Assembly: GCA_050945515.1 (NCBI GenBank)
Contig: JBMNTB010000019.1
Span: 1-31,460, forward strand
Direction of reading: 5' to 3'
Length of the DNA stretch: 31,460 nt
From: UBA1046 sp050945515
GTDB lineage: Bacteria > Bacillota > Clostridia > Saccharofermentanales > DTU023
This document shows, piece after piece, positions 24,878 through 31,460 of this stretch. Within the stretch, counting starts at the first letter, position 1; the number at the start of each line of letters is the position of its first letter. The notes under the pieces are model-generated. The model ran no database searches and was not told the origin of the DNA. It was given only the letters and a program-made list of their open reading frames with translations. Made by a program: the position numbers and the translations under genes.

Positions 24878-25175
24878 GCTCTCCTCCCGGTTAATCTACA
24901 ACTTAATCGTCGTCGTAGTCGCTATCGTCATTATTATCGTCATTGCCGGAGACATCATCATGGCCTCTATCATCATCTTTTCTCGACATGTCTTTTAAGC
25001 GTTTTGTTAAGAGAAGATAGGCCTCATAATTAATCTCGCGCTTCAATTCGTGTCTAAGTACACCATGCTCTCTCCTCCCGGTTAATTTACAACTTAATCA
25101 TCGTCGTAGTCGCTATCGTCATCATTATCGTCATCATGGTCGGAGACATCATCATAATCGCTATCATCTGTCTGA
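24799..25175. repeat. Tandem duplication (about 187 and 190 bp) spanning the lipoprotein-VTC junction
   Basis: Copy A (24799-24985) and copy B (24986-25175) align along their length with scattered substitutions and a few short indels. Each contains, on the minus strand, an acidic C-terminal coding end of the lipoprotein, the stop, the GGGAGGAG ribosome site and the first about 26 codons of the VTC gene. The real VTC start is in copy A and the real lipoprotein end is in copy B. This explains the whole 216-base gap between the two genes. Confidence 0.9.
24903..25075 (-). pseudogene. Remnant of duplicated VTC 5' end fused to an acidic tail
   Basis: The inner part of the duplication keeps a VTC-like frame (LRHELKREINYEAYLLLTKR then LKDM) that runs straight into RKDDD-type and DDSDYDDD-type codons and stops at 24903. 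Its own ATG at about 25063 is shifted out of this frame by a 2-base insertion and reads only MVYLDTN before a stop. The frame otherwise has only a TTG as start, so translation is unlikely. It is best read as decay after tandem duplication. Confidence 0.65.
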
Positions 25176-26164
25176 GCGGTAGTCGGCTTAGCAGTAGGTT
25201 TGGCCGTAGGTTTAGCTGTGGGCTTGGCCTTATAATCGCTGTCATCGTCGTCATCATCGTCGCTGTCGTCATCGTCGTAGTCGCTGTCGTCCGTCTTAGC
25301 GGCAGTCCGCCTAGTTGTAGATTTAGTCGTAGATCTGGTTGTAGATTTGGTGTCATAATCGCTGTCATCGTCATCATCATCGTAGTCACTGTCATCAGTG
25401 GCTTTTGTATCCTCATAGTTACTGTCGTCGGTTGCGTTCGGCTCAGTACCAGCATTCTTATCGTCGTGCTTATACTTCAGGATATTACCTGTTTTGGCAT
25501 CGATATCATATTCATATTCTATCCCATTCGCCTTGAACTCCAGCTCATAGACTGCTTTCCCATCATCAAGGTCGAAGTCCTTATCATCAAATACCGCATC
25601 TGCTGCCTTCACATTAGCATGAGCAAGTGCGATCTCTTTGGCTCTGGCCAGAGTGATATATTCTCCGCTCTCTGCAGTCGGATCAGCGATATCATCATAA
25701 TCTGAAGCATCAATGCCGTGCAGTTGAACATTCAGGTTCAAAGAACGCAGTGTTGAACGCACATCTTTGGCAATCATTTTTTCAAAATCAGGCTGCGGCA
25801 AAACTGAACCGTCTTCGATTTCGATGGTAAGATTGCGGTCACTGCCATCAATTTCAGAAACAAAGTATCCCGCCTCATGAATTTCGGTTATGAGTTCCTT
25901 GACAACTACGCGGGCATCTTTGCCGACAAAGTCCTTGTAGTTCGCGACAATCTTTTCGCCGTCATCATTTTCCCCTTTGATAAGTGTAACTAAACCATCT
26001 TTATCATACTGAATCATAATCTCGGGGTTAACTCTTAAATGAATTGTGCCTATCTCGTCCAGAGAGGCATCTTTCGATGCTGTTCCTTTAGCGCAGCCAA
26101 ATAGGGTTGCTGCGACAAAAAGGATGGAAACAATCAAAGTGATTATTTGTCTTGACTTTTTCAT
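25094..26164 (-). CDS. Lipoprotein with RsgI-type ectodomain, PepSY-like domain and Asp-rich repeat tail
   Basis: A lipoprotein signal with lipobox L-F-G-C puts the lipidated Cys at residue 24. Residues about 38-150 resemble the ectodomain of RsgI anti-sigma proteins (IHLRVNPEIMIQYDKDG, then GENDDGEKI), with Asn46-Pro47 at the position where RsgI self-cleaves. Residues about 168-232 look like a PepSY domain (ITLARAKEIALAHANV, then YEYDIDAKTGNILKY). The last 120 residues are low complexity: DDSDYDDD blocks alternating with TKSTT and AKPT repeats. AAGGAG precedes the ATG. It lies between the RsgI-like gene and the VTC gene, 111 bases downstream of the former. Function unknown; the tail could bind metal ions or be a phosphorylation or polyphosphate target. 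Confidence 0.8.
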   Translation of the reverse strand: MKKSRQIITLIVSILFVAATLFGCAKGTASKDASLDEIGTIHLRVNPEIMIQYDKDGLVTLIKGENDDGEKIVANYKDFVGKDARVVVKELITEIHEAGYFVSEIDGSDRNLTIEIEDGSVLPQPDFEKMIAKDVRSTLRSLNLNVQLHGIDASDYDDIADPTAESGEYITLARAKEIALAHANVKAADAVFDDKDFDLDDGKAVYELEFKANGIEYEYDIDAKTGNILKYKHDDKNAGTEPNATDDSNYEDTKATDDSDYDDDDDDSDYDTKSTTRSTTKSTTRRTAAKTDDSDYDDDDSDDDDDDDSDYKAKPTAKPTAKPTAKPTTAQTDDSDYDDVSDHDDDNDDDSDYDDD

Positions 26165-26275
26165 AATTTACTCCTTTGCAGAATGCTTATCGCGTTTATT
26201 TGTTGCAGATTTTCGTCTGTACATCCATAGGATACGGATTACGTTCGCCGAAAGTGGGGTCGCCGGCAAAAGTTT

Positions 26276-27049
26276 CTAATCATCATATTCGCTGTCATCA
26301 TTGTCAACGGGCACCACTTGCTGCTCAGCTCTTGTGCCGTCTTTACTTTTGCTAACATCGTTTTGTTTTGTGTGTTCAGCTGTCACCCCAGGGCTTGCGA
26401 TCGCCGTCGGATCAGGCCCTGTCATGTCTGGCGGGGAAGCAGTCTGTTCACTTAATCCGGGAGACCGGAAGGAATGATCCGGAATAAACTTCACAATGTG
26501 AATTGAGACTGACGCTTTTGTTTCCAGTTTCTGACTAAGTGTTTTGCGTAAATCAACACCTTTATCACGAAACCAATCATCAGGGCCGGTAAGTGTTAAT
26601 GTAACTGCGCCACCATCCACAAGAAAACCTAAATTAATCGCTCGATCGACCAGCTCATCAGTTACGATCTCCAGATCCTGTCGTCTGGCATCATAGCCTT
26701 GCAGCAGCACCTCGCCCTCATCATTCAAAGCCTCAAGTTCGATCACTCGATCATGGCGGTTGACATCAATTCTTATTTCCGGGTTGATTTTAAAATACAC
26801 GGAAGCAAAAGGTTTGAAATGCTCCTGATAAATTTGCAAAGCAAAAATTATTAGAACTGCAGCCGCCATGCTGGCGGCCAACACAATGGTCCGGCGCCAA
26901 GCTAAACGACTCCCGGGAAACCTATACTCTGAGATCTGATCTAATCTCTGACCAGCCAGATAGCCTTCATTATCTGCTTTGATGAAACGCCCCTTCTGAT
27001 CCAAAACAATACAGTAAGCGTCATGCGTTTCCATTACCAGATATTTCAA
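26276..27049 (-). CDS. RsgI-like anti-sigma factor
   Basis: The protein opens with the short RsgI N-terminal domain (MKYLVMETHDAYCIVLDQKG, then RFIKADNEGYLAGQRLD), which in known systems binds sigma-I in the cytoplasm. One membrane helix follows (about 53-73), then the RsgI ectodomain with VYFKINPEIRIDVNRHDRVI and ALNDEGEVLL; Asn89-Pro90 is the expected self-cleavage pair. A Pro/Ser/Thr-rich stretch leads to an acidic end, DDSEYDD. I use TTG 27049 because it gives the family's usual N terminus and AAAGGA lies 11 bases upstream; the frame also opens at TTG 27085. No sigI gene lies next to it, although RsgI is normally encoded directly after sigI. Confidence 0.82.
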   Translation of the reverse strand: MKYLVMETHDAYCIVLDQKGRFIKADNEGYLAGQRLDQISEYRFPGSRLAWRRTIVLAASMAAAVLIIFALQIYQEHFKPFASVYFKINPEIRIDVNRHDRVIELEALNDEGEVLLQGYDARRQDLEIVTDELVDRAINLGFLVDGGAVTLTLTGPDDWFRDKGVDLRKTLSQKLETKASVSIHIVKFIPDHSFRSPGLSEQTASPPDMTGPDPTAIASPGVTAEHTKQNDVSKSKDGTRAEQQVVPVDNDDSEYDD

Positions 27050-27097
27050 ACACTGCTTTTCCTTTCTATAATCCTGTCCAAACAAATATATTATTTC

Positions 27098-27127
27098 TAT
27101 ATAGAGGATACGCAGCTCATATTACAA
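27098..27127 (-). promoter_or_regulatory. Possible promoter of the RsgI-like cluster
   Basis: On the minus strand TTGTAA and TATATA are 18 bases apart, about 50 bases before the TTG start. I did not see the motifs described for sigma-I promoters (CCCCC-type -35 with CGAA -10). Confidence 0.35.
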
Positions 27128-27189
27128 AAGCAGGGTCGAAGGCGCTATAAAATTGGTTGTCCTTTTCTCAGATCAGGAAATACGGCACC

Positions 27190-27219
27190 AAAAATATGAA
27201 CCGGGTCGTTAGACCCGGT
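27190..27219 (-). terminator. Intrinsic terminator of parAB
   Basis: On the minus strand ACCGGGTC pairs perfectly with GACCCGGT around a 4-base loop and is followed by TCATATTTTTGG. It lies 60 bases past the parB stop and separates parAB from the RsgI-like cluster. Confidence 0.75.
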
Positions 27220-27279
27220 CCTAACACAAAATAATTGTCGATTACACCACTGGCGGCACTAACGATACAGCCGTTAAAG

Positions 27280-28206
27280 TCAAGATATTCCGTCAGCTCC
27301 AAACAGCTCTAGCAATCTTTGCAGCTCATCTAAATTCTTATAACGGATAAGAATTGATCCTCTTCCGCCTTTATAAGTAAAACGAACTTTTGTTCCCAAT
27401 GCCTTGGAGATGCTCAACTCAGTTGTTTTGATACTAAGCCTTTGTGCCTCGTTTGGCTCAATATTTTTGGTTTTAGGGCGCAAAGCACGCTGAACAGCCC
27501 TTTCCGTCTCTCGCACTGAGAGCCCTTCATTGATAATACGTTCAGACAACGCGACTTGTTCTGTTTCAGTCTTCAGTGCCAGCAGCGCTCTAGCATGTCC
27601 GGCCGATATTGAACCGGTGCGCACCTGGTCCTGAATTGCCTCAGGAAGATTCAGTAGCCGTAAAGTATTGGCAATAGCTGATCGGCTACGCCCAATGTCA
27701 ACTGCCAGCTCTTCTTGAGTCATCGCATGCTCTGTCAGCAGTCGTTGCAAGGCTTGAGCTTCTTCAATCTGATTGAGATCTTCCCGATTGATGTTCTCGA
27801 TCAGGGCAATCCGCTGCACTTCTTTGTCATCCAAGGCACGGACGATCACCGGAACTTCTTTTAAACCTGCCAATCTGGCTGCACGCCAGCGTCTTTCGCC
27901 TGCAACAATGGTATAGCCTCCGCCGGTTCGTGCGGGTATGACCAGCAGCGGCTGGACAATGCCGTTTTTCTGGATGGAATCTGCAAGCTCTTGCAAACGT
28001 TCCGGATCAAAAGTCTGTCGCGGCTGATCTTGATTGGGACTAAGGTCATTGAGCTTAACTTTCTTTACTTGCTCAACCCCCGTACCAGTAGTTACTGACA
28101 GCGTTTCTGTGCCCAGTAAGGCATTCAGGCCTCGACCTAAGCCCCTGCCGGTTGTTTTCTTGTTTTCTGCTTTTGACTGATTAGATCTATTTTTACTCTG
28201 TGACAT
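27280..28206 (-). CDS. parB: Chromosome partition protein ParB
   Basis: The 308-residue protein has the ParB N-terminal CTPase domain (LSPNQDQPRQTFDPERLQEL, then the CTP-binding GERRWRAARLAGL and IALIENINREDLN). A helix-turn-helix binds parS (MTQEELAVDIGRSRSAIANT) and a C-terminal dimerisation region follows. The first 40 residues are basic and contain GRGLGRGLNALLG, typical of chromosomal ParB/Spo0J. It loads on parS, clamps DNA and guides origin segregation with ParA. It starts 17 bases after the parA stop with TAGGAG upstream. The only parS visible here is at 29162. Confidence 0.97.
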   Translation of the reverse strand: MSQSKNRSNQSKAENKKTTGRGLGRGLNALLGTETLSVTTGTGVEQVKKVKLNDLSPNQDQPRQTFDPERLQELADSIQKNGIVQPLLVIPARTGGGYTIVAGERRWRAARLAGLKEVPVIVRALDDKEVQRIALIENINREDLNQIEEAQALQRLLTEHAMTQEELAVDIGRSRSAIANTLRLLNLPEAIQDQVRTGSISAGHARALLALKTETEQVALSERIINEGLSVRETERAVQRALRPKTKNIEPNEAQRLSIKTTELSISKALGTKVRFTYKGGRGSILIRYKNLDELQRLLELFGADGIS

Positions 28207-28223
28207 TTATTATCTCCTAGGAG

Positions 28224-28985
28224 TTATTTCTGACGGATAATTTCTTTAGCTAAAGAATCATAAGCTCTGGCACCGCGCGACCATTTATCATAAGCCAGAA
28301 TTGGCTTGCCGTAACTGGGCGCTTCGCTGAGACGGACATTGCGAGGGATCACTGTTTTAAAGACCTGCTCCGGAAAATGCTCCCTGACTTCCGCTTCCAC
28401 CTGATGCGCCAACTGAGTTCTCGTATCGAACATAGTGATAACTATGCCCAAAACCTCCAACTCCGGATTGCTGCTGTTCTTCACAAGGCTATATGTTCCG
28501 ATTAGCTGCTCCAACCCCTCTAAGGCATAATATTCGGCCTGGATAGGGATCAGAATACTGTCTGAGGCTGTTAGTGCATTGACCGTCATTAAACCCAGAG
28601 AGGGCGGACAATCAATCAGAATATAATCGAATCGATCCCTAATGAAAGATACTGCCTTAGCAAGCACTTTTTCACGCTCCGGCACTGAAATTAACTCAAT
28701 TTCAGCACCGGTTAATTCAATATTTGCGGGACATAAGGAAAGATTGCGATATTCCGTACTTTGTACTGCCTCCATCAAGGGCAATTCATTAATCATTACG
28801 TCATATGTTGTCTTTTCCTGATCCTTCTTAGCAAATCCCAGGCCGGACGTGGCATTACCTTGGGGGTCAGCATCAATCAGCAACGTTTTCCGTGACCGTT
28901 TACCTAAATATGCTGCCAAGTTAACAGCAGTCGTCGTTTTGCCGACACCACCCTTTTGGTTCACTACGGAAATAACAGTTCCCAT
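28224..28985 (-). CDS. parA: Chromosome partition ATPase ParA (Soj)
   Basis: The 253-residue MinD/ParA family ATPase carries the deviant Walker A KGGVGKTTT, the A' motif LLIDADPQGNATSGLG, and YILIDCPPSLGLMTVNAL as Walker B. Length and the ending with AYDSLAKEIIRQK are typical of chromosomal Soj. It binds DNA as an ATP dimer and works with ParB to separate origins. GGAGGATGTT leads into the ATG. The 29000-29150 stretch upstream holds no gene and no clear promoter. Confidence 0.97.
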   Translation of the reverse strand: MGTVISVVNQKGGVGKTTTAVNLAAYLGKRSRKTLLIDADPQGNATSGLGFAKKDQEKTTYDVMINELPLMEAVQSTEYRNLSLCPANIELTGAEIELISVPEREKVLAKAVSFIRDRFDYILIDCPPSLGLMTVNALTASDSILIPIQAEYYALEGLEQLIGTYSLVKNSSNPELEVLGIVITMFDTRTQLAHQVEAEVREHFPEQVFKTVIPRNVRLSEAPSYGKPILAYDKWSRGARAYDSLAKEIIRQK

Positions 28986-29145
28986 AACATCCTCCTGCTA
29001 ATTGTAAATATCTTAACACAGCACGCTTCCTATTCTTATGACAACTCTATTAAATAAACAACCAGAGGTAGCAAAGGCACACAATCTTTACAGATCATCC
29101 CAACCCCTGAAAATACAGGCTCAAGGCCATTTCCTCATATCAGAA

Positions 29146-29185
29146 TATCTAAAAACCGGAATGTTTCACGTGAAACATTCCGGTT
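29146..29185 (-). terminator. gyrB terminator formed by the extended parS palindrome
   Basis: Positions 29154-29185 are a 32-bp perfect palindrome. On the minus strand its RNA would fold into a stem of about 14 pairs and is followed at once by TTTTTAG, 60 bases past the gyrB stop. This meets the pattern of an intrinsic terminator. Confidence 0.7.
29162..29177. promoter_or_regulatory. parS: parS centromere site
   Basis: TGTTTCACGTGAAACA is the exact 16-bp consensus bound by ParB/Spo0J. It lies between gyrB and parA, on the origin side of parAB. Confidence 0.97.
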
Positions 29186-29244
29186 GCAACTTCTAAAGAA
29201 TCTTGACTTTACAACAAGTATTTTCGTCGTTGCTTAACAATTGT

Positions 29245-31347
29245 TTAGACATCAGTGCTGGCATATACCGCATTGGCGCGAATAAATTCTCTACGCGGCT
29301 CTACTTTGTCACCCATCAGGAGAGTTACAATTTCATCCGCAGCTTGTGCATCTCCTATCGTCACTTGTTTGAGATAGCGAGTCTCCGGATTCATAGTTGT
29401 TTCCCATAGTTGATCCGGGTTCATTTCTCCCAATCCCTTAAAGCGTTGCAGTTTGAAGCTGGTCCAGCCTGTTTTAGCCTTAATCTCTTCAACATCGCCC
29501 TCCTCATAGGCATAATAGCTCTCATTGCCATTATAAATCCTGTACAGAGGAGGAACCGCTATATAAACATGTCCCGCTTCCACTAAAGGCCTCATATAGC
29601 GGTAAAAAAAAGTTAGGAGTAAAGTTCTGATATGTGCTCCATCAACATCAGCATCAGCCATCAACACAACCTTATGATAACGAAGCTTCTCCAGATCAAA
29701 TTCATTGCCGATGCCGGCACCTAAAGACATAACTATGGGCATTAGTTTTTCATTGTCTAGTACTTTATCAACACGAGCCTTTTCCACATTTAACATTTTC
29801 CCCCAGAGCGGCAAGATCGCCTGATATTTTCTCTCGCGGCCATTTTTTGCCGTTCCGCCAGCCGAGTCACCCTCGACAATAAAGACCTCGCAAAAAGCTG
29901 GATCTTTCTCTGAGCAATCTGCCAACTTACCCGGCAACACATTAGATTCTAAAGCACTTGCTCTTCTGGTCAGGCTACGCGCTTTTCGGGCAGCTTCATT
30001 GGCTCTGGCGGCTGACAGAGCCTTTTCAACAATGATTCTGGCAATCTGCGGATTTTCCTCCAAATAAGTCGCCAGCTTTTCATTAACCGTTGATTCGACT
30101 ATCGTTCTGACTTCCGCATTGCCCAATCTGGACTTGGTTTGACCTTCAAATTGCGGCTCAGATAATTTGATGCTAATAATGGCTGCCATTCCCTCACGAA
30201 TATCTTCCCCAGCCAAGTTCTTATCATTATCTTTCAAGAAATTGTATTTACGGGCATATTCATTGATAGTCTTGGTGGCTGCAGATCTAAATCCGGTCAA
30301 ATGAGTACCGCCTTCAATGGTGGCAATATTATTGGCATAGGAGTAAACATTTTCTGAATAGCCGTCATTGTATTGGATTGCCACCTCTACGAATGTATCC
30401 TCTTCCGTGCCACAGAAATAAATCGGCTCCTTGTGCAGCGCATTTTTATGTCTGTTTAAATATTCAACAAAAGAGATTATGCCGCCCTCATAGAATAGCG
30501 TCTTTTCGACCTGCGGCTCCACGCGCTTATCGATCAGAACAATTTTGACATTGCGGTTAAGGAAAGCCATCTCTCGATAACGGGTGATCATCAGATCAAA
30601 ATCAATCACGTCGTCAGGGAATATCTGCGGGTCAGGTTTAAATCTGGTGGTAGTACCGGTTTTATTCGTATTCCCCGTAACAGTCAGCGGTTCTGTCGTA
30701 ACTCCACGTTCAAATCGAATTTGGTGCGATTGACCATCGCGATTGACTATGACTTCCATCCAAGAAGAAAGTGCATTGACAACAGAAGCTCCTACCCCAT
30801 GCAATCCGCCTGAAACAGAATAGGCGCCGCTACCAAATTTTCCTCCCGCATGTAATATGGTATGCACTACTTCAACAGTCGGAATGCCCATCTGCGGATG
30901 CATCCCTACCGGTATGCCGATCCCGTTGTCCTCTACCTCAACCGATTGGTCAGGATAGACCGAAACAATAATTGTATCAGCGCGCCCAGCCAGCGCTTCA
31001 TCCACAGAGTTAGCCACAATCTCATATATCAGATGGTGGAGGCCCCTTGGTGTTGTATCTCCGATGTACATGCCTGGGCGCTTACGCACAGCTTCCAATC
31101 CCTCCAGAACTTGGATATCCTCGTCCGAGTATTCTGAATCACTATGCGTGTCAAAAGCAGTTGCATCCGGTCTATTGTCAGTTAAAGACTCTTCAAAATC
31201 TTCAACTAGGGCGCGCGGATTATCCGCTAGGTTATGAAGTTCATCTTCAGTACTGTGCTCATGCTGTGCTGAGTCAGCCTCAGCGCGTTTCAGCATTTGA
31301 TCAAATGCTGAATTTTCCTGTTCATTCTGCAAATTAAAATTATCCAT
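29245..31347 (-). CDS. gyrB: DNA gyrase subunit B
   Basis: The 700-residue protein has the GHKL ATPase domain (LEGLEAVRKRPGMYIGD, NSVDEALAG, EDNGIGIPVG, GLHGVGASVVNAL), the transducer domain, and the TOPRIM domain with EGDSAGG (about residue 490) and MADADVDGAHIRTLL. The C-terminal QRFKGLGEMNPDQLW and RREFI motif identifies GyrB rather than ParE. With GyrA (not in the window) it introduces negative supercoils. About 72 residues precede the point where most GyrB proteins begin, an acidic stretch without a recognised domain. The ATG follows TAGGATAAAA. Confidence 0.96.
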   Translation of the reverse strand: MDNFNLQNEQENSAFDQMLKRAEADSAQHEHSTEDELHNLADNPRALVEDFEESLTDNRPDATAFDTHSDSEYSDEDIQVLEGLEAVRKRPGMYIGDTTPRGLHHLIYEIVANSVDEALAGRADTIIVSVYPDQSVEVEDNGIGIPVGMHPQMGIPTVEVVHTILHAGGKFGSGAYSVSGGLHGVGASVVNALSSWMEVIVNRDGQSHQIRFERGVTTEPLTVTGNTNKTGTTTRFKPDPQIFPDDVIDFDLMITRYREMAFLNRNVKIVLIDKRVEPQVEKTLFYEGGIISFVEYLNRHKNALHKEPIYFCGTEEDTFVEVAIQYNDGYSENVYSYANNIATIEGGTHLTGFRSAATKTINEYARKYNFLKDNDKNLAGEDIREGMAAIISIKLSEPQFEGQTKSRLGNAEVRTIVESTVNEKLATYLEENPQIARIIVEKALSAARANEAARKARSLTRRASALESNVLPGKLADCSEKDPAFCEVFIVEGDSAGGTAKNGRERKYQAILPLWGKMLNVEKARVDKVLDNEKLMPIVMSLGAGIGNEFDLEKLRYHKVVLMADADVDGAHIRTLLLTFFYRYMRPLVEAGHVYIAVPPLYRIYNGNESYYAYEEGDVEEIKAKTGWTSFKLQRFKGLGEMNPDQLWETTMNPETRYLKQVTIGDAQAADEIVTLLMGDKVEPRREFIRANAVYASTDV

Positions 31348-31369
31348 TTTTATCCTAATGCAATAATAA

Positions 31370-31460
31370 TTACGTACTTACGTACCAAACAGCCGTAGCT
31401 GTTTCTTCTGTTTTCTGTTCATTGGCCTTGACCTTGACAAGAAAATAGAGATAAGGGGTG
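31370..31460 (-). CDS. Possible 3' end of a gene upstream of gyrB
   Basis: On the minus strand one frame is open from the window edge to a TAA at 31370 and reads LVKVKANEQKTEETATAVWY near its end. The gene upstream of gyrB in Firmicutes is often recF, a DUF721 gene or remB, but this tail matches none that I can recall. A 7-bp hairpin with a TACG loop (AAACAGC/GCTGTTT, 31387-31404) lies within it and speaks as much for an untranslated region. Low confidence. Confidence 0.25.
   Translation of the reverse strand, partial: TPYLYFLVKVKANEQKTEETATAVWYVST

Noticed and set aside
25136..25705. 189-codon hydrophobic plus-strand frame
   Set aside because: It is the complement of the GAT/GAC-rich acidic tail, where antisense frames read as Ile/Val runs; no independent evidence for a gene.
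27050..27279. Hidden or frameshifted sigI gene before the RsgI-like gene
   Set aside because: All frames are broken by stops, and the space is taken by the parB terminator and a candidate promoter.
28986..29244. Replication origin (oriC)
   Set aside because: parS and the gene set indicate proximity to the origin, but I see no cluster of DnaA boxes, no DnaA-trio pattern and no dnaA or dnaN.

Overview
The window looks like the chromosome of a low-to-moderate GC Gram-positive anaerobe of the class Clostridia. This rests on lipoproteins with T/E/A/P-rich linkers, a sortase-anchored adhesin with Cna-B repeats, an RsgI-like anti-sigma protein, a CotH/VTC/DUF4956 cluster, a YugP-type protease and frequent GTG/TTG starts with strong GGAGG ribosome sites. 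gyrB, parA, parB and a perfect parS at the right end place it close to the replication origin. I see no insertion sequence, prophage, CRISPR array or rRNA. Genus is not resolved.

Layout. 1-5000: tRNA-Gly, a zinc-ribbon membrane protein, a cysteine desulfidase family enzyme, a DsbA-like thiol oxidoreductase, DUF1648 and PH-domain proteins, and a cold-shock protein. 5040-8324: a corrinoid ABC transporter (btuF-btuC-btuD, minus strand) behind a consensus promoter, a cobalamin riboswitch and an intrinsic terminator. 8400-10144: a magnesium transporter mgtE with a long leader holding direct repeats, a candidate 31-codon ORF and a hairpin that presents the ribosome site. 10225-17805: a complete phosphate operon read leftward, pstS-pstC-pstA-pstB-phoU-phoB-phoR, with a candidate Pho box; its PstS has the two halves of the family fold in circularly permuted order. 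18028-21168: a large cell-wall adhesin with a predicted thioester domain, two Cna-B-like domains, six 90-residue repeats and an LPTTG anchor. 21293-27127: a YugP-type protease, then a leftward cluster of RsgI-like anti-sigma protein, acidic lipoprotein, VTC polyphosphate polymerase domain protein, DUF4956 membrane protein and CotH kinase. 27190-31460: parA-parB, parS and gyrB.

How the parts fit. The Pst/Pho unit imports and senses phosphate. The VTC/DUF4956/CotH cluster handles phosphoryl transfer (polyphosphate, protein phosphorylation) at the membrane or outside. Its two upstream genes share an RsgI-type ectodomain that keeps the Asn-Pro pair at which RsgI proteins self-cleave, and share acidic DDS-x-Y-DD tails that could be modification targets or metal-binding tails. 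This RsgI/lipoprotein/VTC/DUF4956/CotH set, with an orphan RsgI (no sigI beside it) and a recent tandem duplication at its centre, is the best candidate here for a poorly described system. The permuted PstS is the clearest single-protein oddity, and the parS that doubles as the gyrB terminator is the clearest DNA-level one.
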